A DNA stretch of 16,355 nt from Planctomycetota bacterium. Lineage in GTDB: Bacteria > Planctomycetota > Phycisphaerae > UBA1845. The position numbers were made by a program, and so were the translations under genes. The stretch lies in contig JAJRSP010000055.1 of the NCBI GenBank assembly GCA_024278775.1, positions 1-16,355 of the forward strand, given 5' to 3'. Numbering within the stretch: the first letter of the stretch is position 1; each line of letters opens with the position of its first letter. Positions 1-7,213 of the stretch are shown here, in pieces. A model generated the notes under the pieces. That model saw only the letters and a program-made list of their open reading frames with translations. It was not told the DNA's origin and did not search any database.

Positions 1-107
1 AACGCCGTCCCTCCTCCTCGGTATCACGGCTGGTGGGACAGACGGGCATGATGCCGGGCCGGGGCTGCCTGCGGCCACACTAGCGATTCTCCTGGATCGG
101 CCGGTCA

Positions 108-155
108 GGTTGGGAGGGACACTGGTTGGGAGGGACACTGGTTGGGAGGGACACT
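108..155. repeat. Three perfect tandem copies of a 16-bp unit
   Basis: GGTTGGGAGGGACACT occurs three times head to tail with no mismatch, at 108-123, 124-139 and 140-155, followed by a partial restart (GGGGA). The G-rich strand is the plus strand. I saw no further copy in this window. The unit is too short and has no spacers, so it is not a CRISPR. It could be a replication-slippage microsatellite or a genome-wide intergenic repeat. Confidence 0.95.
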
Positions 156-163
156 GGGGACGG

Positions 164-205
164 CAAAAAGAAAGCACCGCTCGCCCGAAGGCGAAACGGT
201 GCTTT
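164..205 (-). terminator. Strong leftward intrinsic terminator
   Basis: The arms AAAGCACCG (171-179) and CGGTGCTTT (197-205) pair perfectly. Inside them TCGCC (181-185) pairs with GGCGA (190-194) around a four-base CGAA loop. Read on the minus strand the hairpin is followed by CTTTTTG, a U-run typical of rho-independent termination. Read on the plus strand there is no good T-run, so leftward transcription is the likely client. The only leftward gene seen upstream is nrdJ, 250 bp away. The hairpin may instead end a separate small transcript. Confidence 0.65.
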
Positions 206-429
206 CCGGAGGGGAAAGAAGCCAAGTACTGCAAGATATCGGTGGGCTCTTCAGCCCGCCCTCCGTAAATATATCTTTTTTCGGCAAGCCGGATCGACCC
301 GAAATCGAAAACGCCGACCGGCGGCCAGCCTCCCGCTCCATGTTCTATCGGCACAACCTACCGCCGAACTTTCGTCTGTCAACCGGAATATTGTACGCCT
401 CAAAACGGCCCGTGTCTTATAAAAACACA

Positions 430-450
430 GAAAAATACGCCTTCATGGCG
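430..450 (-). terminator. Candidate terminator just after nrdJ
   Basis: Three bases past the nrdJ stop codon the minus strand reads CGCC, a five-base loop, GGCG and then TATTTTTC. The stem is short (4 bp) but all G-C and is followed at once by a T-rich run. This is a modest intrinsic terminator, placed where one would be expected. The stronger hairpin at 164-205 could act as a back-up. Confidence 0.45.
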
Positions 451-453
451 AAA

Positions 454-3045
454 TTAGCACTTTGAGAAGCCGCAGGCGTCACAAGTTACGCAGCCTTCAC
501 TAAAACGCAGTCCGGATTGGCATTCTGGGCATTTTACCTTGTACTGGCTTTGCTGCCATTGGATTCCCCGTGACTCCAAGCGTTTGAGCATGGCTGTGGC
601 ACTTTTTTTTGCGGCGTTGTGGGTGGCCCCACCATTGCCGTTTCCGTGCCCATTTCCGTTTCCGTGGGATACGCCGTTTCCGTTGTTACCGGTTCTGGCT
701 TCGACCGGCGGAGGGACGTCGATTCCGCCAAGCAGCAGCGATCGAAGCCCGCCTTCGGCTTTGGCCTGGACATATCGTTTCAGCGCTCGGGCGAGTCCAT
801 CGCCCAGGCTCATGATTTTGCCCTCTTTGGTGTGGACTTGCAGGCTGGAGCCGATACCCGATAGCTGGCGGATGACATGTTCGAGGCTGCCGCCGGCCCG
901 AAGCCACAGGCTCACCATGCGGCAGATGGCCTCCATATCGCTGTTGGCGAGATCGCCGCCCTTGCCCAACTGCGCAAAGACCTCGACCTCGCGCTCAGAT
1001 TTGGGGTCGATCGTGATGTTGACATGCAGGTTGCCAAACGGCGTCAACTGGCGAACGCGGATGGCGCTGGTGATCTCCGGCAAGACGGCCGGCTTCAAAG
1101 GACGCGGCTCTTTTGAGGCTTCGCTCGTCGCGGTTGATTCCTCCTGGTTCTTGCCACTGTCTTTGAGTGCCATCGGCTGGTGGTTGCGGCAGCCGTTTCG
1201 GTACACGGTCACGCCCTTGCAACGAAGCTCGTACGCGAGTCGATAGATTTCAGCGACATTCTCGATCGTCGCCGACTCAGGGAAGTTGATCGTTTTGGAG
1301 ATGGAAGAGTCACAATGTTTCTGAAACGCTGCTTGCATTCGCATGTGCCAGGTCGGGGCGATGTCGTGAGCGCAGACAAACACTTCTTTCACGTCGGACG
1401 GAACTTCGGTCAATTCAGCGAGGGTGCCGTCCGTGGCAATCCGCTCCATCAGTCCCTCGCCAAAAAATCCCCGGTGACGCGCGACACTGTCGAAGATCGG
1501 ATTGATCTCGACCATCGGCGTTTCACCTTCCTTCTGTCCGCGCAACACGTTGCGGAAGAAGGCCAAACTGTACATCGGTTCGATACCGCCTGAGCAGGCG
1601 GAGATGATGCTGATCGTGCCCGTCGGGGCCACGGTGGTGCAGGTGGCATTGCGCATCGGGCGGTGGTACTTCGTGTCGTAAATGCTGCCCTTCCAGTTCG
1701 GGAAGCAGCCTCGTTCTTCAGCCAGTTTTTCGCCGTAGCGGTGTGATTCATCGTTGATGAACTGCATGAACCGTTCGCCCCACTCGATGCCGGATTCACT
1801 GTTGTAGGGGACGCCCAGTTTGAACAACGCGTCCGCAAAGCCCATGATTCCCAGGCCGATCTTGCGGTTGGCCTTGCAGATCCGATCGATCTCCGGCAGG
1901 GGATAGCGGTTGGCGTCGATCACGTTGTCCAGAAAACGTGTCGATTCGTGGATGGTCTCGCGCAACGCGTCCCAATCCACCGTGGCGGCACCGTCTGCGC
2001 CATCGACGACGAAAGAACTCAGGTTGACGCTGCCGAGGTTGCATGCCTCATACGGGAGCAACGGCTGCTCACCGCACGGGTTGGTCGCCTCCATGCGGCC
2101 AACATGTGGAGTCGGGTTGGTTTCGTTAATCCGGTCAATAAACGCGACTCCTGGCTCACCCGTGCGATGCGCGTTTCTCGTAATGATGTTCCAAACATCT
2201 TCACGTGTGTAATAGTCACCCGGTGGCACGGTGCCACCCGTAGGCACTTCCACCAGCGCCCGGATATCATCATTGAAAATGTCGTAGCTCTTGGGTATGA
2301 CGTAGCGTTTTCCCGTACGAGGGTTGAACACCTCGTGCGGTCCCGTCGCGTCCGCGAGGAACCCCTCCATCCAATCATCCGTGATCTTGACGGAGATGTT
2401 GTAGTTCGTGAACTGCGTCAGATCCTCTTTGGCGTGCAAAAACTTCAAGATGTCCGGGTGATGGATGTACATCATCCCCATGTTCGCGCCGCGCCGAAAC
2501 GCACCCTGCTGAATCGCGTTGGTCGCCTCGCTAAAGGCCCGCCAAAACGAAATCGGTCCGCTCGTCGTGCCGCCGGAACTGCGAATGTAGTCGCCGGTGG
2601 GGCGTAACTCATCAAAGGCGAATCCTGTGCCGCCGCCCGCTTTTTGGATCAGCGCCGTGTGTTTGATCGAGTCGAAAATGTCGTTGATGCTGTCGCCCAC
2701 CGGCAACACAAAACATGCGCTGAGCATGCCCATCTCACGACCGGCGTTCATCAACGTCGGGCTGTTCGGCATGAACCGGCGACTCACCATCAGCCGGTAA
2801 AACTTCTCCGCCCACGCCGCGCGAACCGCTTCGTCGCCGTGGTAGTGCGTCTCCGGTTCGGCGATGGCATCGGCCACACGACGGAACAAGTCCTCCGGTG
2901 TTTCGATGCACTCACCCTGTTCGTTTTTCTTCAGGTACCGTGCCCTGAGCACACGAAGTGCGTTTTCGGAAAAACCAAGGCTTGTGGCCTCGGCCCCGTC
3001 GACGATACCCTCACGCATCCGATCCGTCAGTACAGCTTGCGACAT
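454..3045 (-). CDS. nrdJ: Class II (B12-dependent) ribonucleotide reductase
   Basis: This 863-residue enzyme reduces ribonucleotides to deoxyribonucleotides using adenosylcobalamin as radical source. The active-site set is complete. C111 (in LSACFVLP) and C335 (in EACNLGSVNL) would be the reducing cysteine pair. The motif NPCGE supplies N322, the thiyl-radical C324 and E326. The barrel also shows the GIMGFAD and APTGTISIISACSGG motifs. No N-terminal ATP-cone is apparent. A Gly/Asn/His-rich linker (about 787-806) precedes a C-terminal Cys cluster (CPEC at 839-842, C852, C855), ending in C858-GFSK-C863. This CX4C tail matches the redox-relay pair that re-reduces the active site in class II enzymes. 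The start at 3045 has GGAGG upstream on the minus strand, with about 13 bases of spacing. Two NrdR-like boxes overlap the upstream promoter, so dNTP-responsive repression is likely. Confidence 0.95.
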   Translation of the reverse strand: MSQAVLTDRMREGIVDGAEATSLGFSENALRVLRARYLKKNEQGECIETPEDLFRRVADAIAEPETHYHGDEAVRAAWAEKFYRLMVSRRFMPNSPTLMNAGREMGMLSACFVLPVGDSINDIFDSIKHTALIQKAGGGTGFAFDELRPTGDYIRSSGGTTSGPISFWRAFSEATNAIQQGAFRRGANMGMMYIHHPDILKFLHAKEDLTQFTNYNISVKITDDWMEGFLADATGPHEVFNPRTGKRYVIPKSYDIFNDDIRALVEVPTGGTVPPGDYYTREDVWNIITRNAHRTGEPGVAFIDRINETNPTPHVGRMEATNPCGEQPLLPYEACNLGSVNLSSFVVDGADGAATVDWDALRETIHESTRFLDNVIDANRYPLPEIDRICKANRKIGLGIMGFADALFKLGVPYNSESGIEWGERFMQFINDESHRYGEKLAEERGCFPNWKGSIYDTKYHRPMRNATCTTVAPTGTISIISACSGGIEPMYSLAFFRNVLRGQKEGETPMVEINPIFDSVARHRGFFGEGLMERIATDGTLAELTEVPSDVKEVFVCAHDIAPTWHMRMQAAFQKHCDSSISKTINFPESATIENVAEIYRLAYELRCKGVTVYRNGCRNHQPMALKDSGKNQEESTATSEASKEPRPLKPAVLPEITSAIRVRQLTPFGNLHVNITIDPKSEREVEVFAQLGKGGDLANSDMEAICRMVSLWLRAGGSLEHVIRQLSGIGSSLQVHTKEGKIMSLGDGLARALKRYVQAKAEGGLRSLLLGGIDVPPPVEARTGNNGNGVSHGNGNGHGNGNGGATHNAAKKSATAMLKRLESRGIQWQQSQYKVKCPECQSGLRFSEGCVTCDACGFSKC

Positions 3046-3237
3046 CTGACTTGCTACGCCTCCGCCAACTCCGAGCGAGCTGGATAGTTGGACTCACCTC
3101 GCGCCACATGGCCCCGCCGCCCACTAATTGAGACGGCTGACAGCCTAACTCGCGATCTTTCCCTGCTCCATCCGACAGACGCGGGGGCTATTTTTGCTCT
3201 CGAAGAGCGAAACACCGCTTGTCCCCGGCGCTTGGCG

Positions 3238-3266
3238 AATTTACGCTACATATCGGCGTCCGTCAA
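3238..3266 (-). promoter_or_regulatory. nrdJ promoter (-35 TTGACG, -10 TAAATT)
   Basis: On the minus strand TTGACG (3266-3261) is followed after exactly 17 bp by TAAATT (3243-3238). The -35 matches the sigma-70 consensus at five of six positions and the -10 at four. Transcription would begin near 3231, giving a leader of about 185 nt. The spacer contains one of the two NrdR-like palindromes, as expected for a repressible promoter. Confidence 0.6.
3243..3258. promoter_or_regulatory. NrdR box, promoter-proximal copy
   Basis: The core CTACATATCG (3246-3255) matches the NrdR consensus core CwAtATaTwG at eight of ten positions. It lies inside the 17-bp spacer of the nrdJ promoter. Its start is 31 bp from that of the stronger box at 3277-3286, about three helical turns. 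Paired NrdR boxes in this spacing are the known arrangement upstream of ribonucleotide reductase genes. The match alone would be weak; the phasing and the gene it serves raise confidence. Confidence 0.65.
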
Positions 3267-3273
3267 GGTAAAA

Positions 3274-3289
3274 CCACAATATATTGTAC
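3274..3289. promoter_or_regulatory. NrdR box, distal strong copy
   Basis: The core CAATATATTG (3277-3286) is a perfect palindrome, matches the NrdR consensus core at all ten positions, and extends to the 12-bp palindrome ACAATATATTGT. It lies just upstream of the nrdJ -35 hexamer. NrdR is an ATP-cone repressor that senses dATP/ATP and binds pairs of such boxes. The nrdR gene itself is not in the window. Confidence 0.8.
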
Positions 3290-3416
3290 CTCAATAGTCA
3301 CAGAAATGCAAGTTCTTGATTAGTTTATGGTTATGTGAGATCTGCCGAGTAAAAAAACAGGCCCCATCGCGTGTGACATTTTTCTGAGTCTCGAATCCAG
3401 ACACTTTGGAAACCTT

Positions 3417-3452
3417 GCGGCCGGCTCCTGTGATTTTTGGTCCGACGGCCGC
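3417..3452. repeat. 7-bp inverted repeat GCGGCCG / CGGCCGC
   Basis: GCGGCCG (3417-3423) and CGGCCGC (3446-3452) are perfect inverted copies separated by 22 bases that include a TGATTTTTGG stretch. It lies 25 bp upstream of the candidate -35 of the glycosylase gene. It could be an operator or chance in GC-rich DNA. The loop is too long for an ordinary terminator. Confidence 0.35.
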
Positions 3453-3476
3453 CTACAGTCTGGTTTTCGTGCAGAT

Positions 3477-3505
3477 TTGACCACCATTTCCACCGGGGCC
3501 ATAGT
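3477..3505 (+). promoter_or_regulatory. Candidate promoter for the DNA glycosylase gene
   Basis: TTGACC (3477-3482) is followed after 17 bp by CATAGT (3500-3505), a four-of-six match to TATAAT. Transcription would start about 70 bp before the chosen ATG at 3581. This is the best-looking rightward pair in the gap, but similar matches arise by chance. Confidence 0.4.
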
Positions 3506-3580
3506 GCTTTTCGTGATTCAACGGTACGCCCGGGGGGTGGCCGTTATGAAACGATCCCAATACCCGAGCAGAGGTCATTG

Positions 3581-4567
3581 ATGCCACGCCATACCGCTAC
3601 GTTGAGCGTTCGCCGCCCGTTTTCCCTCAAGGCGACCGTGCTGAGTCACGGCTGGCACGAATGCTGCCCGATGAGCTGGAGCGAGGGCGGCCAATGCTTC
3701 CAGATCATCGAACGCGCCGGGAACTCCGCGTACCGTGTATCTGTCGTCAAGAAATCTCAAACGGCGCGAAAAGTGTCACTACGTGTCACTATCGAAGGTG
3801 CGGACCTCCCGGACGACTTTGTCCAGGCGGTGTGTGGGCGGCTTCGTGTCGTTCTGGGGTTGGATCGAAACCCCGCTCCCTTTCATGACCTCTGCCGGGG
3901 TGATCCGGTGCTCCACGTGATCCCCCAGATCGGGGCCGGTCGGTGCATCCGGTCTGCCTCCATGACGGAGAACGTCATCAAGGCGATCTGTGGTACGAAC
4001 GTGACGTGGAATCAGGCCGTCAAAATGATCAATCGGCTGGGGCAGCTTGGACCCGTGGTGCCTCACTTCGTCAACCTCAACGCCTGGCCCACCCCGCGTG
4101 AGATTTTGAAAGCTGGTAGGAAGTACCTGGAGGAGGTCTGCCGCGTCGGCTATCGAGCCGAATCCATACTCCTGTTTTGTGAGCGGGTGACTCACGGTGA
4201 CATCGACCCGGAGGGCTGGGACGCGCTGGCCGCCGACGAGAACGTCTCCACGGAGGAACTGCTGGCCGTGCTGAAATCGGTTCGTGGTATTGGACCGGCC
4301 AGCGCGAACTATCTCGTCTCGTTTCTCGGGCGACATGGCCACCTCTCTATCGACACCGCAACCATAGCGCACGTCGCGCGAACCCACACGAACGGTCGCA
4401 AGCCGAGCCGAAAGAAAATCGAGCGGATCTATGCCAAGTATGGCGAGTGGAAACAGTTGGCGTGGTGGTACGAACATTGGTTGACGTGGGAGACCGGCAA
4501 GCAGATGGTCGCCGACGCCGGGCTGAAGGTGGGCACCGCCGACAAGGACAAAAGTCGCAAACGGTGA
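3581..4567 (+). CDS. HhH-GPD family DNA glycosylase (AlkA/OGG-like)
   Basis: This 328-residue protein is a probable base-excision-repair glycosylase for alkylated or oxidised bases. The N-terminal part (about 8-110) resembles the AlkA/OGG N-domain: PFSLKATVLSHGW near the start and a later LGLDRNPAPFHDLC. The C-terminal half has the helix-hairpin-helix LKSVRGIGPASANYL (231-245), with GIG at 236-238. It is followed by SIDT, where D258 fits the catalytic aspartate. I see no CX6CX2CX5C iron-sulfur cluster, so it is not an Nth/MutY type. The frame stays open upstream to 3437, but ATG 3581 is chosen because GAGGT lies at 3571-3575 and the N-domain begins just after it. The substrate cannot be told from sequence. 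Relatives are sometimes mislabelled as HesB Fe-S proteins. Confidence 0.8.
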   Translation: MPRHTATLSVRRPFSLKATVLSHGWHECCPMSWSEGGQCFQIIERAGNSAYRVSVVKKSQTARKVSLRVTIEGADLPDDFVQAVCGRLRVVLGLDRNPAPFHDLCRGDPVLHVIPQIGAGRCIRSASMTENVIKAICGTNVTWNQAVKMINRLGQLGPVVPHFVNLNAWPTPREILKAGRKYLEEVCRVGYRAESILLFCERVTHGDIDPEGWDALAADENVSTEELLAVLKSVRGIGPASANYLVSFLGRHGHLSIDTATIAHVARTHTNGRKPSRKKIERIYAKYGEWKQLAWWYEHWLTWETGKQMVADAGLKVGTADKDKSRKR

Positions 4568-4607
4568 GTTTGACGCCGGTAGGCCGTGAAAGTAGGTTCG
4601 CCACGCG

Positions 4608-5423
4608 ATGACCCCAACGCCTCTCGACTCCGTTCACGTCACCTCCGCCTTGCACGAGCGGCGCGAACGGGTGTTCGTGGTGCTGGCCGGCATCTTTCTC
4701 GGCTCCATGACGATGCTCAACATCCTGGGGATCACCCGGTTCATTCACCTCGGCCCGCTGGTATTGGCGGTCGGCGTGTTGCCCTATCCGCTGAAGTTTC
4801 TCTGCACCGATTTCATCTCGGAGTTCTATGGACGGCGGCGAGCGAATTTTGTCGTCTGGGTCGGACTGCTTCTCAATGTCATCGTGATCGGCTTTTTGTG
4901 GCTGGGACACCTCTTCCCGTCCGTCGATGCGACCGTCCAGCCCGGTTGGCAGATGTTACACCTCGCCAAGCCGATCACGTTACCCTTCGGCGGTTCGGTG
5001 AGTGAGATCGAGTTGTTCGAGGTTATCTTCCGCTGCACACGCGGGGCCGTCCTCGCGTCGATGGTCGCCTACATGGCCGCCCAGTTTTGCGACGTGTACC
5101 TGTTTCACTTTTGGAAGCGAGTGACCAGGGGTAAGCACCTGTGGCTGCGTAACAACGGTTCGACCATGATCTCCCAACTGGTGGATGCGACGGCTGTGAT
5201 CGTCGTGACATTTTGGACGGACTTTTCTACCGGGAGGAAAACACTGGCCGTCATGTTTGGATTGATCGCAAGCAACTATTTCTTCAAGGTTGTCATCGCG
5301 GTGCTAGACACGATCCCTTTCTATGTGGGCGTGCGCTGGCTCAAGGGGTACCTCCACATTGACCCGACGCGTGAGCCGCCCGGTACCGGCGTCGAACTCG
5401 CCCCAGCGTCTGACGAGGTTTGA
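4608..5423 (+). CDS. yhhQ: Queuosine precursor transporter, YhhQ/VUT family
   Basis: This 271-residue inner-membrane protein belongs to the family that imports queuosine precursors (preQ0/preQ1 in E. coli YhhQ), used for tRNA wobble modification. Family signatures are clear: KFLCTDFISEFYGRRRA (63-79), then AYMAAQFCDVYLFHF (154-168) and the KHLWLRNNGST block (176-186) followed by SQLVDA. About six hydrophobic segments are visible (around 21-42, 48-62, 81-100, 147-165, 191-204 and 213-238). It is somewhat longer than E. coli YhhQ (about 220 residues), mainly through N- and C-terminal extensions. It starts 40 bp after the glycosylase stop. The gene for the GT-C/TPR protein begins 5 bp after its own stop, so these two are probably co-transcribed. 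The exact ligand is inferred from the family. Confidence 0.85.
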   Translation: MTPTPLDSVHVTSALHERRERVFVVLAGIFLGSMTMLNILGITRFIHLGPLVLAVGVLPYPLKFLCTDFISEFYGRRRANFVVWVGLLLNVIVIGFLWLGHLFPSVDATVQPGWQMLHLAKPITLPFGGSVSEIELFEVIFRCTRGAVLASMVAYMAAQFCDVYLFHFWKRVTRGKHLWLRNNGSTMISQLVDATAVIVVTFWTDFSTGRKTLAVMFGLIASNYFFKVVIAVLDTIPFYVGVRWLKGYLHIDPTREPPGTGVELAPASDEV

Positions 5424-5428
5424 CGCTC

Positions 5429-7213
5429 ATGGGCACCAGGCGTTCCAATGGTTTGCTCGCGGTGTTCCTGGCTGCGATGGCCGTGGGCTATGTGGCCGCC
5501 GGCTATCGACAGCAGCACGCCGTCAACCTATCGGCCACGGCCGGTGGCCAATACCCCTACCTCCTGAATGCCAAGGAGGTGGCACAAAAGGGCATCACGA
5601 GCTATCTCGGCGATCGCAACCGTATGCCGCTGATCCCGGCAATCGTTTCTACTGCGTATCGCGAAAATTGGACGGCGTTCACCCGCCGGGCCGGGCAAAT
5701 AGCTATCGGCTTATCGCTGGTGTTTCTCGTTGGCGTGGTGGTGGTGGCTTTCGCGTCGCTGCCCGTGCTGCCGGCCATCTTTCTCACGCTGCTGGCTACC
5801 GTGTGTGTGTTCATGCCGAAGGCGTCGTTCGTGCAGGCGGAGTTGGCGTACTACGCGCTGCTGCTGGCGGCGTGGCGGGTGATGTGTCGTGTGATTGTCA
5901 AGCCGAATTGGCGTTGGGCGGCGGCGGCGGGCATGCTGTGCGGGTTGGCGTTTTGGGCGAAGGCGTCGGCGTGGCCGCTGATGCTTGCGTTCGTCTTCGC
6001 GATGATGGTGCGTAGCGCGTGGGAACTTCGCACCACGGCCAACACGCCCCGGCCAGAGCCGACCGATCCGCCTGATTTCTTGTCAGGACCGGCTACGGTG
6101 GCGGCGGTCGCCGTCGCCTGTTTTTTGGTCGTCGCAGGGCCTTACCTGCTCGATAACCACGCCAAGTTTGGACGGTGTTTGTACAACGTCAACTCCACGT
6201 TTTTCATCTGGTGTGACAGTTGGGCTGAGGCGAAGGCGTTTTCCGACGCGCACGACTTGGCCCGCGAGTACCCGGAGGCACCGCCCGACCAAATCCCCAG
6301 CGCGGCACGATATTGGCACACCCACACGCCGGGGCGGATCGTCCGGCGTTTCGCCTACGGAGTGGGTACGCTCTGTCGGCTCACGTTTCACGCGGCGTAT
6401 TTCAAATACCTCGTCATGCTGGCGGTTTTCTGCGGGTATGTGGCGTGGAAGCGGCGACGCCTGCTGCGGTTGATGGCGGCACGCGATTGGATCGTCGTCT
6501 CGTTCTGTGCGGTGGTGCTGATCGGCTACAGCATGTCGTATGCCTGGTATGCGTTGGTGGCCTACGGTGATCGGTTTGTCTTGTCGCTGGTGTTGCCGGC
6601 GGTGCTTGCGTTGAGCTGGTTCGCGTGGCGCTTCGGTCAGCGCTGCGCCTTCGTCACGGTCGGCTCGCGCCGTGTGCGGCTGGTCCGCGTGCTGTTTTGG
6701 CTCTGCAGCGCCGCGCTGGTGCTGGAGGGTATTGGCCAGGGTGTGAATAGCACAGCGACCGCGGATAAAGCGTTCGTGCAGTTCTATTTCAACGAGTCCC
6801 GTGAGGCCCAACGAGCCGGGGCGATGGCGGTGGCCATGCGCGGTTATCTCGGCGTGGTTCAACTCGATCCGACTTTCGCACCCGCCCATCATGAACTCGG
6901 CATGATCGCCCTGCGGCAGGGGCAAACGGAACAAGCGGTCGAGGCATTGTCACGGGCCGCCTTCTACCGACCTGACGACGCCAACATGTTCAACAGTCTC
7001 GGCTCCGCTTTCATTCAGGCGAACCAAACCGAGCAGGCGATCGAGGCGTTGTCACGCGCGGTGAGGCTCGATCCGAAGTTTGCCAGTGCGTGGTATAATC
7101 TCGGCGGGGCGTACCAGATGATCGGCGATCGGGTGCGGGCCGAGGAAGCGCTGCGCGTGCTGGAGACGATCGATCCGCGCATGGCGCACCAACTGGACGA
7201 GTTGCTGCGTTAG
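5429..7213 (+). CDS. GT-C-like membrane glycosyltransferase fused to TPR domain
   Basis: The protein has 594 residues. The first 435 or so are strongly hydrophobic with roughly nine or ten membrane segments. Early on it carries GDRNRMPLIPAIVS (61-74), resembling the first periplasmic loop and following helix of ArnT/GT39-type lipid-linked sugar transferases. A later GDRFVLSLVLPAVLAL (380-395) resembles their RYLLPLLP segment. About 460-594 is a soluble TPR domain, with repeats around LDPTFAPAHHELGMIALRQG, RPDDANMFNSLGSAFIQAN and LDPKFASAWYNLGGAYQMIG. Acceptor and sugar are unknown. ATG 5429 is preferred because GAGG lies at 5415-5418; a TTG at 5420 would overlap the yhhQ stop but has no room for that ribosome site. 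Its stop overlaps the folE stop on the other strand. It could also be a membrane protein without transferase activity. Confidence 0.65.
   Translation: MGTRRSNGLLAVFLAAMAVGYVAAGYRQQHAVNLSATAGGQYPYLLNAKEVAQKGITSYLGDRNRMPLIPAIVSTAYRENWTAFTRRAGQIAIGLSLVFLVGVVVVAFASLPVLPAIFLTLLATVCVFMPKASFVQAELAYYALLLAAWRVMCRVIVKPNWRWAAAAGMLCGLAFWAKASAWPLMLAFVFAMMVRSAWELRTTANTPRPEPTDPPDFLSGPATVAAVAVACFLVVAGPYLLDNHAKFGRCLYNVNSTFFIWCDSWAEAKAFSDAHDLAREYPEAPPDQIPSAARYWHTHTPGRIVRRFAYGVGTLCRLTFHAAYFKYLVMLAVFCGYVAWKRRRLLRLMAARDWIVVSFCAVVLIGYSMSYAWYALVAYGDRFVLSLVLPAVLALSWFAWRFGQRCAFVTVGSRRVRLVRVLFWLCSAALVLEGIGQGVNSTATADKAFVQFYFNESREAQRAGAMAVAMRGYLGVVQLDPTFAPAHHELGMIALRQGQTEQAVEALSRAAFYRPDDANMFNSLGSAFIQANQTEQAIEALSRAVRLDPKFASAWYNLGGAYQMIGDRVRAEEALRVLETIDPRMAHQLDELLR
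6924..7056 (+). repeat. Recently duplicated TPR unit at DNA level
   Basis: The 31 bases at 6924-6954 and at 7026-7056 match at 26 positions and are 102 bp apart, exactly one 34-residue TPR. The encoded stretches are QTEQAVEALSRA and QTEQAIEALSRA. This suggests the TPR array grew by internal duplication. Confidence 0.75.

Larger units (their letters stand above)
1..453. other. Gene-poor region left of nrdJ
   Basis: No open frame here looks like a real gene. The short frames crossing it have no family resemblance and run through the tandem repeat and the terminator hairpin. The region holds three tandem 16-bp repeats, a strong leftward intrinsic terminator, a hairpin at about 241-260 (8-bp stem with one G-T pair when read on the plus strand) and a weaker terminator directly after the nrdJ stop. 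A perfect TTGACA hexamer lies on the minus strand at 377-382. The first 50 bases could be the tail or head of a gene lying outside the window, but I cannot decide which. Confidence 0.6.
3046..3580. other. Divergent control region between nrdJ and the glycosylase gene
   Basis: This 535-bp gap separates leftward nrdJ from the rightward glycosylase gene. It contains the nrdJ promoter with its two NrdR-like boxes (3238-3289), a predicted nrdJ leader of about 185 nt (to about 3046), a 7-bp inverted repeat at 3417-3452, and a candidate rightward promoter at 3477-3505. In the leader a small GCTCT/AGAGC hairpin lies at 3196-3208; it lacks a T-run on either strand. I found no open frame there with family resemblance. 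Confidence 0.6.

Noticed and set aside
1..53. End or start of another gene at the left edge
   Set aside because: Short open stretches exist on both strands (for example a plus-strand frame stopping at 49-51), but they are too short to identify and none carries a recognisable motif.
108..155. CRISPR array
   Set aside because: The repeats are 16 bp and directly abutting with no spacers, and no cas genes are present.
126..465. Two overlapping rightward open frames of about 100 codons
   Set aside because: They start inside the tandem repeat, read through the terminator hairpin and end at the nrdJ tail. No ribosome site or recognisable domain supports them.
3046..3231. Cobalamin riboswitch in the nrdJ leader
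   Set aside because: I could not find a B12-box or the conserved GCCACTG-type core in the leader. A B12-requiring enzyme is also not the usual target of a B12-off switch.
5420..5428. TTG start overlapping the yhhQ stop for the GT-C/TPR protein
   Set aside because: The only purine-rich site (GAGG at 5415-5418) is one base from TTG 5420 but ten from ATG 5429, so the ATG is the better start.
6083..6934. Open frame antisense to the GT-C/TPR gene (283 codons)
   Set aside because: Its composition is Arg/His/Gln-rich shadow sequence and it lies opposite a coherent membrane protein frame.
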